Part shown: piece after piece, positions 31,916 to 42,774 of the stretch
Numbering within the stretch: the stretch's first letter is position 1
Layout: every line of letters starts with the position of its first letter
Source of the DNA: Symbiodinium kawagutii
Taxonomy: Eukaryota; Sar; Dinophyceae; Suessiales; Symbiodiniaceae
Length of the DNA: 64,000 nucleotides
NCBI GenBank assembly: GCA_009767595.1
Contig: VSDK01012907.1
Location: forward strand, 967,990 to 1,031,989
Reading direction: 5' to 3'
The notes under the pieces: model-generated
Database searches by the model: none
Told to the model about the DNA's origin: nothing
The model's input: only the letters and a program-made list of their open reading frames with translations
Position numbers and translations under genes: made by a program

Positions 31916-32110
31916 AAAGTATTTTGTTCGTTCTCATGAGATGTTCACCAGGGGTACCAGGATTTCAACCCATTGCCATATTGATGAACCCATCAACACA
32001 GTTCGACTTACGTGATCATGGCTTTGGGTGCAGCTACGGGTTTTTGGAGCCCCGTGACCCCAAGCGCCATATGAATTATCGCTATTGGTTGGCCCTAACA
32101 TTTATCAACA

Positions 32111-32275
32111 CATGTTAATCCAATCCTTTTTGATCAATCAATCCATGTTAATCCAATCCTTTTTGATCAATCAATCCATGTTAATCCAATCCTTTTTGAT
32201 CAATCAATCCATGTTAATCCAATCCTTTTTGATCAATCAATCCATGTTAATCCAATCTTTTTTCATCAAAGTTGA
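32111..32275 (+). repeat. 33-bp tandem repeat, five copies
   Basis: CATGTTAATCCAATCCTTTT-TGATCAATCAATC repeats every 33 bases with almost no divergence; the last copy is degenerate. The period is a multiple of three and one frame gives MLIQSFLINQS repeats, but nothing else supports coding. Confidence 0.95.
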
Positions 32276-32389
32276 TCAATCGGTGAAGAATTCTGTATGT
32301 TGTTATTCCTGTTAATCAAGCATGCTATCAACCAGTTTATTTATGGCCATTGCTGTTGCTCGACCATTTGGGCCATTCACAATGAACAG

Positions 32390-32452
32390 TCATGGGTTGG
32401 CATCTCTGCCCTGGTTGCGTCATCCACCCCTATTCAGCAGGTCGGCTTCCAG
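32390..32452 (+). CDS. Exon, 21 codons
   Basis: AATGAACAG precedes and GGCTTCCAG|GTGACCG follows. Phase 0 at both ends; reads SWVGISALVASSTPIQQVGF plus Gln. Product unknown. Confidence 0.5.
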
Positions 32453-32499
32453 GTGACCGTTTGTTGGTTCACTAACAGGTGATTCTGAATTAACTAAGC

Positions 32500-33480
32500 A
32501 CTACCAACGATCAGCTCAGAATTTAGTTGGTCAATAGAATATCTATGTTGATAATGCTAACCACTAAGAACGTTAACCACGCACTACCACTACAGGTGAA
32601 TCAGTGTTGTGAATTGGTGTTGTTAATATAGGTGTTTCTGAATGAACTCCAGTAATAGTATTGGTGGCAACTGGCAATCACCAATTATTGTGAATTAAGA
32701 TCAATCGATTGAATCATTTGGTTGACATGAATCATTCATTCATTTGTATATTTTGATTCTGTGATTCTTACACGATTGGAAAAACCTAGCACAACGGTCA
32801 GATTGGTGAGATTGATATGTCATTTCTTCGTGTTTGTTAACAACTAATTCACAGAATATTATCATTTAAGTTTTTCCATGCTCAATAATTCATGGCCAGC
32901 AGCTGTCCTCGTTATCCATGAATGATAATCCAGATGAGGTATGGTGAACAGCGACGAAGAAACATCAACAAATTATGATCATAAAGCGATCACAAGGTTA
33001 GTAAGCGGGTATCGCATCTGCATTATGGTTGGTTGCCTCCGGTATCAACCACCACTTGAACCAGCAAAATTTGCAATTGCTAATCATGAACTGGTGACTG
33101 ATCAGTCTAAAGCACCACTTGACCACCAAAGTGAACCATTTCATTAGTCAACAGCAAAAATGAATCATAAATCAACCATCCATTCACCATCAACTGATCA
33201 TTGCGTAAGCATCAGTCAACCAACGCTCAACCACCACTAAACCAACATTCAACCACCAATCCACCAATCAACCAGCACTTAAACCATCAATTTGCCACCA
33301 CTTGCCAGCTAAGTTCAACCATCAAATTCGCCACCAATTACTGAACCAGTATCAACCAGTATCAACCATAGATTCACCACAAATTACCCACCAGTGCTAG
33401 TTGTCAATCATAAATCGCAGGTACAAACAACCAAAATTGACCATTCACCAGTGAATCCAAAGCCATTATCCACCAAAATG
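32500..33480. other. Spacer, increasingly CCA-rich
   Basis: Mixed AT-rich spacer to 33120, then ACCATCAACCACCAATT-type words. No exon candidate found. Confidence 0.55.
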
Positions 33481-33491
33481 TTTTTGCTACA

Positions 33492-33728
33492 TCACTGGCA
33501 CCTCCCCCTTGTCCAAAGCCGTTTCCTCCCAATCCCCTCAAAATCATAGTCATTGTAGTCCATGGCGATCATCTCAACATCCAGATCTGGAATAGTGTAG
33601 AAGAATGTAAAGTCCGGCATGTGAAAGTTGGTTCTGGTATTACCACCACTCCCACCCTTATTTGACATGGAGCTGATTGCAAGCGTACGATTGAGAATGC
33701 CTTCGAAAATGGAGCTGCCACCCATCAT
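33492..33728 (-). pseudogene. Metallophosphatase-like exon with a frameshift
   Basis: The minus frame reads SIFEGILNRTLAISSMSNKG, then NFHMPDFTFFYTIPDLDVEM and IAMDYNDYDFEGIG, after which it runs into RKRLWTRGRCQ and stops. Dropping one base at about 33525 continues it as GNGFGQGGGASDVAKTF. The pattern (Tyr-rich strand, ldvEmIamDyNdYD, then a Gly-rich GIGGNG) recalls the core of tartrate-resistant acid phosphatase-like metallophosphatases. That is inference from memory of the fold family. The extra base makes this a broken copy unless it is a sequencing error. Confidence 0.4.
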
Positions 33729-33762
33729 TCACCAATTAAACCCATGATTCACCCGTGGGATT

Positions 33763-34105
33763 TGGCTGTGGGTCAAAAACCTGTACCCCTGGTTCCCCCA
33801 TCATTAACCAGCTTGTTTTCCCTATGGTTTTTGTTGGTAAATCCTCCATGAACGTTGGTTGGTTAACTGCTTGACCCAGCTCGCCATATATAGCTGGTAT
33901 ATCCCCATTTTTGTTGGTTGTTATCCCCTATTATCAACCATTAGTCAGCTATTATTAATCATTGGTCGGTTGGTTAAAGCCTTGACCATTGTTTCCCCTA
34001 TTATTGTTTCCCCTATTATTGTTGGTGGAAATCCACCATTAGTTGGTTGGTAAATATTGACCCATGGCAATATAACTGGTATATCCCCTACTATTGTTGG
34101 GATTT
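33763..34105 (+). repeat. Tandem and nested family D elements
   Basis: GGCTGTGGGTCAAAAACCTG, CCCTGGTTCCCCCATCATTAA, GCTTGACCCAGCTCGCC, then a second core with TAGCTGGTATATCCCC and GTTTCCCCTATTATTGT twice, then AATATTGACCCATGG. At least three partial copies end to end. Confidence 0.8.
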
Positions 34106-34170
34106 GACCCAAAATTACCACCTGCTCACCAGGTAGTCCCACCCCTGGTGACCCCTGGTGACCACCCCAG

Positions 34171-34274
34171 GAGATCCGTTACTGGGACTCGCTTCGCAAC
34201 TGGAGTTCCCCCAGGGCCTTGAAGGATCTCATGGACAACTCACGTGCCTCGGCGGGGCGACCGGTCATCCATGG
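34171..34274 (+). CDS. Exon containing a YWDSL motif
   Basis: GACCACCCCAG precedes. The frame reads EIRYWDSLRNWSSPRALKDL then MDNSRASAGRPVIHG. Donors CG|GTCATCC at 34263 and CATGG|GTAGTG at 34275 are possible. IRYWDSL resembles the YYDSL strand of Ulp1-type (C48) cysteine peptidases, but no catalytic residue lies in this piece, so that is only a hint. It follows a family D cluster. Confidence 0.55.
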
Positions 34275-34440
34275 GTAGTGGCTTAGTTGGAAGTTAGTTG
34301 GTGAATTCTGAGGGGAAAATCTTGGGTGATTGGTGGTGAAGAAGTAAATTTTGAGGGGTAAATCTTGGGTTGATGGTGGTGAAGAATCGTTCATTGATGG
34401 TTTTAGTGGAAAAATAGTGATGAATGATGGTTCAAAGATG
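34275..34440 (+). other. TGG-rich stretch with short duplication
   Basis: AAATCTTGGGTGATTGGTGG-TGAAGAA recurs 45 bases later as AAATCTTGGGTTGATGGTGG-TGAAGAA. Confidence 0.7.
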
Positions 34441-34737
34441 ATCAAAGCCACTATTTTCCGCGGTTCTTAGTAGTGTTGAAGCGGTGAAACTACGAGAGCA
34501 TTCTGCAGCCCCACCATGGACCCAAAGAGGCATAAGGTTACTGACATTGAGGTATGGTCCATATACAGCCAAATTCAATCTATCCTCCTTTCCAGCACAT
34601 GTGCTTACATAGATGTGCACCTGTACAAATCTACAATCATGTCTTTTACATCTAATTATATTATGATTTTGATTCCTCGTGACCATGACCCATCATCACC
34701 TATGAAAGCACGCCATCAACACCAGTCATGAAAGTAG

Positions 34738-34962
34738 AAGTCCCTGCACCGGACAGCGGATCACTCCTATCACCCACCTGTACGCCCCATCATCGCCCCC
34801 TCCCTGTGGTGCCGCCACTCAGAAATGGCGGTGAACATTTTCGAAGAGAAGCTCAAGAGCTGCGACCGTATGAGCAATCGCGTGGATTACGCGCAGGCAC
34901 CGGAAAATGAGCTGGACAGCCGTGGCTGTTGGGATGAAAGCAATAAATGGTTTAACGACTAG
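34738..34962 (+). CDS. Exon candidate, 74 open codons
   Basis: ATGAAAGTAG precedes. The frame reads SLHRTADHSYHPPVRPIIAP, SLWCRHSEMAVNIFEEKLKS, CDRMSNRVDYAQAPENELDS and stops at TAG 34960. Third positions are G/C-rich until about 34910, so the exon probably ends there although no clear GT is present. Product unknown. Two other + frames are open for shorter distances. Confidence 0.6.
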   Translation, partial: KSLHRTADHSYHPPVRPIIAPSLWCRHSEMAVNIFEEKLKSCDRMSNRVDYAQAPENELDSRGCWDESNKWFND

Positions 34963-35291
34963 TGATGGCTGATGAACCAACGATCACTAGGTGATCAACC
35001 ATCGTTAACCATTTGTTAAGCATTGATCAACCAATAAAACAAATAATGGTTGATTAATGATACAATCACATCATTGCAATGGTGAGAAATATCATTGAAG
35101 TGATATTCCGCATGATATAATTGATCACTGCAATTAGTACCATTAATAATCATCACTTCTAGGTAATTAACAATTTACCATGAATGTACTCTTAGCACCA
35201 TTGTAGAAGTCTACTGCTGGTAAAAGGCCAATAAAGTGCAGTGATATTGATTATAAAAAACCAAAGCTGAGACAGAGCTTCCACCAGAGAC
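34963..35291. other. Spacer without recognised gene
   Basis: AT-rich, mixed skew; CTAGTGATGG..CGATCACTAG forms a weak inverted pair near 34960-34990. Confidence 0.5.
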
Positions 35292-35661
35292 AGGTTTTGG
35301 AGCATTGACTCTTGGACATGGTGCCCAGGCAGTGCGTCAGTGCCAGATGTGCAACTGCTGACGCGGCCGTGACACTCGATCTATGGCTCGCTCGAACCCG
35401 TTCAGAGTCTGACTCTGGGACATTGCCACCAGAGCCGGTTGCCAAAAGCCGAGTCAGTCCTTCCGTGGGGCGACCAGCGGCAATGGGCGCCGATGAGCGG
35501 CAGGGTTGGACGACGAACTCGCGGCCAGGTTGAGGAGCTGAATCCCAGGCATAGCGCAGCGATCGCAGTGATGATGCGTTGCTGGCGGCGCGTGCCACCA
35601 GCAGTGCCACCTCCGCATCGAGCGCCTCCACAGGCTCGAGTGCATTCTCAAATGGCAAATC
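35292..35661 (-). CDS. Large minus-strand exon, about 123 codons
   Basis: On minus, ATGTTTCTTCTTACAAG is a strong acceptor and AAAACCT|GTCTCTG a possible donor. The frame reads DLPFENALEPVEALDAEVAL, LVARAASNASSLRSLRYAWD, SAPQPGREFVVQPCRSSAPI and goes on through TRLLATGSGGNVPESDSERV and SSVTAASAVAHLALTHCLGT. Third positions are consistently G/C. It is the longest well-supported exon in the window. The product is not recognised; the Ala/Ser/Leu-rich helical start gives no family. Confidence 0.7.
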
Positions 35662-35869
35662 CTTGTAAGAAGAAACATGAAGAAATTCAGCCAAGACTTG
35701 GTGATGGGAGGCCTTCCATATATTGATAGTCATTAGTGGCCATTGATGGTCGATAAGAACCATCGTTGTTGGCCACTGGTTCTTATTCAAAGCCTTCTCA
35801 CAACGCAGTCTCACTGTTTGGTGCCCATTAATTATTCTCACTTTTCTGCTCACTGGCTTCTCAATGATA

Positions 35870-36336
35870 GCAATGGCTCATGAACAGTCGAACAGTAGAA
35901 ATAACCATGTTGACAATCATCAATGGCCATAAAGTAATCACACTTAATGACCATTAATCACTACCCATTCACTAGACACAATATCAATAACTCATTCAGT
36001 AAAAAATGAAAAAAAAAAACACCCACATATCTACAATCACTAAGGCACCACCATTAAAACCATCATTAAAACCATCATTAAAAGCACCAGTAATTATTAC
36101 CATTAACCACCATTAAACCCCCACTAACCAGTACCATCAACCACCATCCATGATTCACTACCATGAATAGCCATCATTAAAACCATCATTAAAACCATCA
36201 AACCACCAGTAAAACTAACCACCACCATCCATGACTCACCACCATTAACTACCATTAAACCACCACTAACCAGTACCATCAACTACCATCCATGAATCAT
36301 TACCACCAACCACCACTAACCACCATGAATCACCAG
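35870..36336 (+). other. CCAT-rich spacer arm
   Basis: AAAACCATCATTAAAACCATC and ACTAACCAGTACCATCAACC words, partly tandem (about 36060-36130 and 36170-36270). Strong A+C bias leads to CACCAG before the next exon. Confidence 0.75.
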
Positions 36337-36458
36337 CCTTCATCGCCAGTGGCCATAGCCATCCACCGGTTTGGGCGGTGCACCGAGTGCTCGACCACCG
36401 TATGGGCTGCCACCTTTGGCGCCAGGCCTTGAGCCGCTGGGCCAACGGATGCTTCAAG
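36337..36458 (+). CDS. Exon, 122 nt
   Basis: ATGAATCACCAG precedes and TGCTTCAAG|GTGCGCCC follows. The frame reads SGHSHPPVWAVHRVLDHRMG then CHLWRQALSRWANGCFK, with strong third-position G/C. The donor context TTCAAG|GTGCG recurs at the exon ending 39715. Rich in Trp, His and Arg; product unknown. Confidence 0.65.
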
Positions 36459-36479
36459 GTGCGCCCACGGTTCCGGCGA

Positions 36480-37050
36480 CGTTGACGAGGCCAAGGAGGT
36501 GAAGTGAAGTTATGATAAGTAACTAACCATCAAGTGAACTGATGATAACCACGAACCAGCAACTGGTGAGTTGGCTATCAATGATTACCAATGGTTATCA
36601 GTAATGATTATCAACTATCAATGGTTAACTAATGATGGTTACTGGTTGGTGATTAACTCACCATCATTAGTGAGGTAGGTGAACTAACCATCACTAGTGA
36701 TGATCATCAGTGGAACCAATGGTGAACTAATGATAATCACTACATCATAAGTGAGATTAACTAACCATCATTAGTGAGTTTTAACCATTAACTAATGATT
36801 ATCATGGTGAGTTGGCTATCAATGGTTATAATCATGGTGATGATAGCCATTGATAAGCATTAGTGATTACCATCAGTGATGGATAACTACTGGTAATCAC
36901 AAATGGTTTTCAATAAAACAAGTGGACAACTAATGATGGTTATCAATGATGGCGTTGATAATGATCAGCCAGTAAAGTGATGGTTATTAACTGGTGGTTA
37001 TTCATTGATGGTAATTTCCATTCGTGCTGAAATGCGTGGTTCATTCATCC
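36480..37050. other. Spacer with both skews intermixed
   Basis: GGTGAGTTGGCTATCAATGG (36565, 36810) and ACTAACCATCATTAGTGAG recur in both orientations, giving many short local inverted repeats. Confidence 0.6.
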
Positions 37051-37055
37051 CGTAG

Positions 37056-37128
37056 CCTGGCTGCGACTTGGGAAGTCTCCGAACCTTAGATCTGGCGAAG
37101 ATGGCACCGACTCGCGCCATGTCCGACT
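37056..37128 (+). CDS. Exon candidate
   Basis: TTCATTCATCCCGTAG precedes. The frame reads PGCDLGSLRTLDLAKMAPTR then AMSD, with CGACT|GTCATC a possible donor. The frame stays open to TGA 37228 with poorer third positions. Product unknown. Confidence 0.5.
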
Positions 37129-37659
37129 GTCATCCAGATTATTTTCCGCTGGCATCATGGCATGATGATTTGCGGACCATCAACAACATGCATCTGGCGG
37201 TTCCCCACTTGGTGGTCCCATGTTTCCAGTGAATTATGATCCAGTAGCGTTCATATTTCATGGAGAGACCATCGTCTACCCTATTTAGGCATTGATGTCT
37301 ACTAATGGGTACAAAAGGATGGTTCAATAAGACACCGACAAATATGCTATTTGGGCCTGACCAAACCAACCCTTTGATACAGTACTTAAGATACATTCCA
37401 TGGTTGGACCACAAAAAGCAAGGAGTGCTGCATGACTGGTTTTGAGAAGGCTAGCACAAGAAGTAGCCAGCTGTCTCAAAACCAGGGACATGGATCTCCC
37501 AGGCATAACCAAAGTTCCAGAACACCTTGATCAACACCGCGAAGGAACTGGTTTTGTCAACCCAATTTTGTCAAAATATGCATAAGATTTTGCAACTGCT
37601 GAAATACAACATGTGTTTTTTTCCGTCAGTGTTCAAAAAAATGATTTTTGAACAAAGGT

Positions 37660-37756
37660 TGGTTTCTCATGCTTCTCACTTCTCAATATAGGGGACCCTC
37701 CAGACCATCTATAGTGGTAAACCAACCATCCTTGGGCTTCCCTATTTTGAGACACC
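37660..37756 (+). repeat. Degenerate family A element
   Basis: GGTTTCTCAT...ATAGGGGACCCTCCAG at the left; CTTGGGCTTCCCTATTTTGAG-ACACCC at the right, directly beside the next copy. Confidence 0.7.
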
Positions 37757-37761
37757 CAAAT

Positions 37762-37862
37762 GGCGGTTTCTCAAAATGGGGGACCCCCAAAAATGGTTGG
37801 TTTATTAATAAACAATGATCAAAATGGGATGATTTGGGGGTACCCCTCTTGTGAGAAACAAC
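37762..37862 (+). repeat. Family A element with CAAAT duplication
   Basis: GGCGGTTTCTCAAAATGGGG ... GGGGGTACCCCTCTTGTGAG-AAACAAC flanked by CAAAT at 37757-37761 and 37863-37867. Confidence 0.9.
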
Positions 37863-37876
37863 CAAATCTAAGAAAC

Positions 37877-38072
37877 CGTTTCCCTTATTCATTAACCATT
37901 GTTTCCCTTATTATTGTTGGTCATTGTCTCCCATTATTGGTTGGTAAATATTGACCCATAGTCATATATAACTGGTATATCCCCTACTATTGTTGGTCAT
38001 TTTCCCCTATTATTAACCATTAGTCAGCTATTATTAACCATTGGTTGGTTGGTTAAAGCCTTGACCCATAGC
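37877..38072 (+). repeat. Double family D element directly before an exon
   Basis: CATTAACCATTGTTTCCC, GGTAAATATTGACCCATAG, TAACTGGTATATCCCCTACT and GTTAAAGCCTTGACCCATAG mark two joined copies. The second ends at the start of the exon-like frame at 38078. Confidence 0.85.
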
Positions 38073-38077
38073 CAAAT

Positions 38078-38224
38078 ATGTGTGTTTCATATTTGTGCGG
38101 ATCCTGTGTGGATCCGGAAACCAAGTTGCCCCGCTTTGCCTGGAAGTTGTCCTGCGTGACCAACATGGTCATGGCCTACAACTTCCTTGGAACCCTGGCA
38201 GGGCGAGTGCTGAGGATACGCTCC
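38078..38224 (+). CDS. Exon, about 49 codons
   Basis: The frame reads YLCGSCVDPETKLPRFAWKL, SCVTNMVMAYNFLGTLAGRV, LRIRSM, with strong third-position G/C and ATG|GTGGTTCG as a possible donor. No AG stands out immediately upstream other than CATAG at 38060 in the adjoining family D end. Flanks switch from CCA to TGG skew. Product unknown. Confidence 0.6.
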
Positions 38225-38278
38225 ATGGTGGTTCGTAATAATCATGGGATAGTAATCATCATGGATCACTCATCATCA

Positions 38279-38417
38279 TGTTTTGTTATGGTTGATGATT
38301 ATGTTTTGTTCTGGTTGATGATTATGTTTTGTTATGGTTGATGATTATGTTTTGTTATGGTTGATAATTATGTTTTGTTATGGTTGATGATTATGTTTTG
38401 TTATGTTTGATAATTGT
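38279..38417 (+). repeat. 23-bp tandem repeat, six copies
   Basis: ATGTTTTGTTATGGTTGATG-ATT repeats every 23 bases with few changes. Confidence 0.95.
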
Positions 38418-38581
38418 GGTTATTGTTGGTAACGGTTGCGCTCGGATCATCTAACATGGCTGGCTCGAAAATCCCGATATTGGTAGAAACCCTCAAAAAC
38501 CATCATAGAAGCACTTTCTGTTGCCATGTTAGATTTCCAAAAGGTAGTAAAGGATAATTTGCTAAAACTGATGGCTACAAC

Positions 38582-38782
38582 GTGGTACACCCATTGTATG
38601 CCTTAGCTGGACTACATGTAGGGGGGTTGGTTTGTTGCTGTGCCGTTGGTTTGTCGTTTGTTTCTTTCAAACCTGCCGTCCTTGACTTCATCATAGTCGG
38701 TCCTCAGCTGGAATTCTGGCATGATCACTGGTCTCCTAACAAGAGGAGTGTGGACAACCAACCAGAACACATGGTTCCTTAA
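38582..38782 (+). other. Open frame with hydrophobic stretch, doubtful
   Basis: A 66-codon frame includes GGLVCCCAVGLSFVSFKPAV. Possible, but no splice pair is evident and third positions are weak. Confidence 0.3.
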
Positions 38783-39632
38783 GATGTTACGTAGTATATG
38801 CTAGGAACCAGTTGATATATCGATCTGAATACACATAAGGTAACCATTCATTCCGGGGATGCGACCAACTAGAAAACGCTGATAGGGGATCAACAAAATT
38901 AGTAGGATAGTGCAGTATCGGGACCATTTTAGCAAGAAACAAACTCGCATCAGAAACAAGAGATTGAAAAGATCTTGCATCATTGAATGACTACCCCAGG
39001 GGTCACTAAGGGTTACCAGGCTTGCCCCACTTTCGGCAAAGCCACTAAGTAGCAGGTGTCTAGCTGGGGGAGCTGTAAGTTCAAGTAGTCATCAGCTGAT
39101 TCTGTGGGGGTAGCTGTTTGGCCAGGCATGGCCCAGAGGGATTGTTGCCGATGCTTGATATCTGGTGAATGATACCTAGTGATGGCGTGATGTTGCTGGC
39201 AATTAGTCATGGTCTATGATGTTTCGGTGCTGGAGTGATGGTTGAATGACTAATTTCGCGACAATCCGACTGTTCAACTTTTTGATCGTCTCTGCCTAAT
39301 CAAAAATCGGCAGATTTGGGGAGGCGAATCACATGTCGAGGGCAGCCGATTCAGTTGCTGATCTTTGCAGGTTGGAGGTGCCACCAGTAGAAAAACATCA
39401 AAAACAGCACATGTGTGTTTGATGAGTTTCTGATGAACACCAAGTAGAACCCTCATTATTGTTACTTTCTCTGTACTATGGTGTTTCCTGATGCTGAACT
39501 AATCATCTGGGTGTACAGCAGAAGAAATGATGTGTCCCCCCGCACAATGATGATTTCATAGATATGTGGTTGGATGAACAGTATACCATCATGAGACACC
39601 CATATGTCTCTCCCGTGCAACCATGGCGGGCA

Positions 39633-39715
39633 GTTGCAGTTGTCACATCCTGCGTTTGGGTTGTTCTCGAGGCAAAGCAGATGATGCGATTCAAAAGGTG
39701 GAGGACCTTTTCAAG
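39633..39715 (+). CDS. Exon candidate
   Basis: GGCGGGCAG precedes and CTTTTCAAG|GTGCGG follows. The frame reads HILRLGCSRGKADDAIQKVE then DLFK and, if unspliced, continues VRLKTGNPAKRLLEQGR to a stop. The donor context matches that at 36458. An ATG lies in frame at 39623. Confidence 0.5.
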
Positions 39716-39813
39716 GTGCGGTTGAAAACAGGTAATCCAGCGAAGCGGCTACTTGAACAAGGTCGATAACTGTCCGTTCATTATGGTTAGCTAAGCATGC
39801 CGAATTGCAATTA

Positions 39814-40472
39814 TCAGTTTAGCTTAAAGATCCAGTGATCATTGCATTTGTTCTTTGAAACAACAATAGTCTGGAAGCTTGAATTAGCCTTCTGATCATG
39901 GCTGCACTTTCTTTGGAGCTGATCATTCTTATAACCCTTCCATTCCAGGGGGTTGGAATTAATTAGAAGACTTATTGATACATCGGGTCTGCTCAAGGCC
40001 CCTACAAAATATGCCCAAGGGAATTTGTGTAAAGTGCGCTTTGGGTTCTTGAAAGATTGCGTTAAGGTTCTGAGACAAATCTTCTTAGTTTGCAACCTTA
40101 GCTACATGCAGATTCCTTCAAGAAAAGTCAATTTGCTGAGGGATGATGAGTGAGGAGATCCATGGCAGGCTGCCAAGTCGATAACCAAAAATCTGGGACT
40201 TATCCATTTGAAAAAACCAAGGTGGGGACCATTTACGTTGGGGTTTGATCGCAATCTGCACAACTATAATCACACCACTAGGCAAGATGAGGCTGTCAGT
40301 CGCTGCGCAAGTAATCAGATGGCATCTATTTGAAGGGAATAGCGTTCGACTTCTGGGAAAAGTCACCGGCATTGCCCAACCTCCCACAATGTTGTCGGTG
40401 ATGCGCTCGAGTGGTGCCCATGCAGCATGCTACTGTACTCCCTTGGGGGTTTTGTGGGAGGGTGCGGGTTAG
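39814..40472. other. Coding-like block, strand unresolved
   Basis: It has gene-like composition without CCAT/TGG words. On +: 39953-40153 (MELIRRLIDTSGLLKAPTKY) and 40245-40472 (KMRLSVAAQVIRWHLFEGNS). On minus: 39814-40095 (TLHKFPWAYFVGALSRPDVS) and 40118-40387. A decayed retro- or DNA element is a possibility; no family motif was recognised. Confidence 0.35.
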
Positions 40473-40805
40473 GAGGGGTTGGGGTGCGGTTCAGGGAGGA
40501 ATAGCGGCATGGGTTCATAACATCACTGTTTTTTGGGGGGTTACAATTTGATCTACTTGTTCACTTGGGAAGAATATCCACTCCACAAGTTTAATCTCCC
40601 CATTGTTCAAGTTGACTGGGAGGTTCTTTGCATTCTGTGTTGTTGATATTTTGGCTTTGAGTAATAGCTGTCTCAACATCTGACCATATCATTCAGGGCC
40701 GGCAAGCCTCCATGGTTCCAACCTTTTCCTGCCGACGTTGTTTGCTTCGCTAGTGCCACCCACTATGTAGCTGAAACTGTCATTTATGAAAGGACTCTTA
40801 CACAA

Positions 40806-41030
40806 GTGATCTTATCTTGCTGTTTGCGACGTTGTTTTTACTCTTGCTGGTTGTTGGTTGTTTGCCTGTTGCTGTTGTTATTGTTGCTGCCGTTGGTTTT
40901 GTATTTGTTGTATTTTGTTGTTGTCACTGTTGTTGCTGTTGTGTTTTTGTTGTTGCTTTTGGGTTGTGGTTGTGGGTTATGTTGTTCGTTGTTTGTTGTT
41001 CGTCATTGTGGTGTCCTGTTGTTGTAATAC
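40806..41030 (+). repeat. Degenerate TGT/TTG low-complexity tract
   Basis: TTGTTGTTGTTGCTGTTG-like sequence. All three + frames are open and give Leu/Val/Cys runs, so the apparent hydrophobic ORFs are compositional. Confidence 0.85.
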
Positions 41031-41660
41031 TGTTTCCAGTATCACTGCAATTATTGATAATTACTGGGAAGTTCATATTAGTGGCCCCGATATTTGATAG
41101 TAGATCACCAACTATTTATTAACATTTGTTGTGGTTTATCAATATGGATCTCCACTAGTAGTTACCCTCCGACAATCCAACATGGTACCAAAAAACTTCC
41201 CGATTCACTAGGCAAAGCATTAGCCCAAACAAGATGCTTTGGATGATCCAGATGCCCAATTCATATATACACACATATGTCACGATCAAATACCCAATAT
41301 GCCCAACAGTTTCAGCAGATTATAAATAGAACACTTTGTTTGGCAAGTTCAGTTGTCGATACCTCTACTTGGAGGATGGGTTATGATTGCAATAGTCCAA
41401 CGCCTTTTTATGGAGACACCCCAACCCCTATGAGCCGTGGTTACCGGGACCAACAGACTCGATGGTTGGGCCATTCTGATGCCATCATCAACGATTGCCA
41501 ACCATGTTTATGTAGCACCATTTACATATCAATAACTACCTAGTAGTTGTTTTCCCATTTTTGTTGGTTATTAAATACCATCAGTAAAGACTATAATCCC
41601 TCGTTATTAAGCCCCAAGTAATCCCCATTAAACCACCATCCTTTCACCCTCATTGGGCAG

Positions 41661-41749
41661 CCAGCCACCGTGTCCAGGGCCATCCTCCATCCAAAGTCTT
41701 GGGTCGTGCCGTGCTGGTGCGCGGCGTAGCGAAGCTGGTGCGTAACTTG
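41661..41749 (+). CDS. Exon, 89 nt, clean splice sites
   Basis: CATTGGGCAG precedes and GTAACTTG|GTGAGCAAGG follows. The frame reads SHRVQGHPPSKVLGRAVLVR then GVAKLVRNL, with strong third-position G/C. Basic and amphipathic. Product unknown. The following intron carries the composite repeat at 41777 within 30 bases. Confidence 0.65.
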
Positions 41750-41776
41750 GTGAGCAAGGACTGTTACCGTAACTAG

Positions 41777-41972
41777 GCAATGGACAGTAATGAACACATG
41801 GTGAACTGGTGAACTGTATCACAGCCAACCATCCAACAAATGGTTAGGGTGAACATCCCGACAAAAGCTATTCTGGCTGGTGGTTTGATTGACATGCTGT
41901 ATTTTCACTAGTAATTATTAACAAGTGGTTGGTTGACAAGCATATTTTTCATGGGGGCTGAAACCAGCAACC
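41777..41972 (+). repeat. Composite repeat with family B element, second copy
   Basis: It matches 31738-31915. Here GGTGAACT is duplicated in tandem. The family B part (41878-41972) has the GTAATTATTAACAAGTGGTT core. Confidence 0.9.
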
Positions 41973-42191
41973 AGACCTGGATTAATTGAGTATCGGAACT
42001 AAAAGTTCTTCAACAAGTGGACCAATGCATGTCGTTTGTTTAAATGGTAAATTTGCCACATCTTCGTGTGGACATTATGGTGCCAAATGTTTGAATGCTT
42101 CGAGCCGACGAAGCTTTCGCGGAACTGGAGTAATGTCCAATCAAATGATCAAGAATAAAACACATTCCAGTAGTTTTAAGGTTTACCTAGC

Positions 42192-42280
42192 TAATGGTGG
42201 TTTCTGATTAGTATCTACCTGTTGGTTTCATCTATTTTCATTACTTTAGGGGGGGTTACACCAATCAGAAACCAACATTA
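42192..42280 (+). mobile_element. Family E MITE, second copy
   Basis: It is 89 bp, as at 10886. The left end is TAATGGTGGTTTCTGATTAG and the right end CCAATCAGAAACCAACATTA; one substitution in each terminus relative to the first copy. Confidence 0.9.
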
Positions 42281-42774
42281 TAAAGAACCATAGTTATATC
42301 TTGTTTGCAGAGTGGTACCTGGTTATGAATTGGTTGATAAGCCGCCCAAGTATAGTTGTATTTTCTACATTTGGTAGTTGCCCTAGTGAACTAACATAAG
42401 TTAGCAGCCCCTGGTACCCACTCTTAACCATTGTTTAAAAGAGTGCGAAGAACCATTTGATTACTTTAGATAAGTGAAAGCCATTGGTTAATCAATATAG
42501 CAGCTGATGAATTGTACATTGTGAATCCTTGTTTGTGATGCCTAGCACTTTCAATTGTCATAGAAATAAAATGAAACATGTGAGAATTTCCATTAGCGAA
42601 GCCAAACAAAGTTTTCATCCATTGCGTATGGGACAGTCTTAGCTGCAACGTTAGAGTTACGCGTGCCCGGCCTGGCACGTTCCCCCGTTTGTAGCCGTGG
42701 TGCTTCCAGCTGTGCGCTAAGTCGGCCACAATCGCCAGCGCTATGCACTGCCGCATCGAGAGATCCTTGTTCAG

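Noticed and set aside
40806..41122. Apparent multi-pass membrane protein frames
   Set aside because: All three + frames of a degenerate TGT/TTG tract look hydrophobic; there is no third-position bias.
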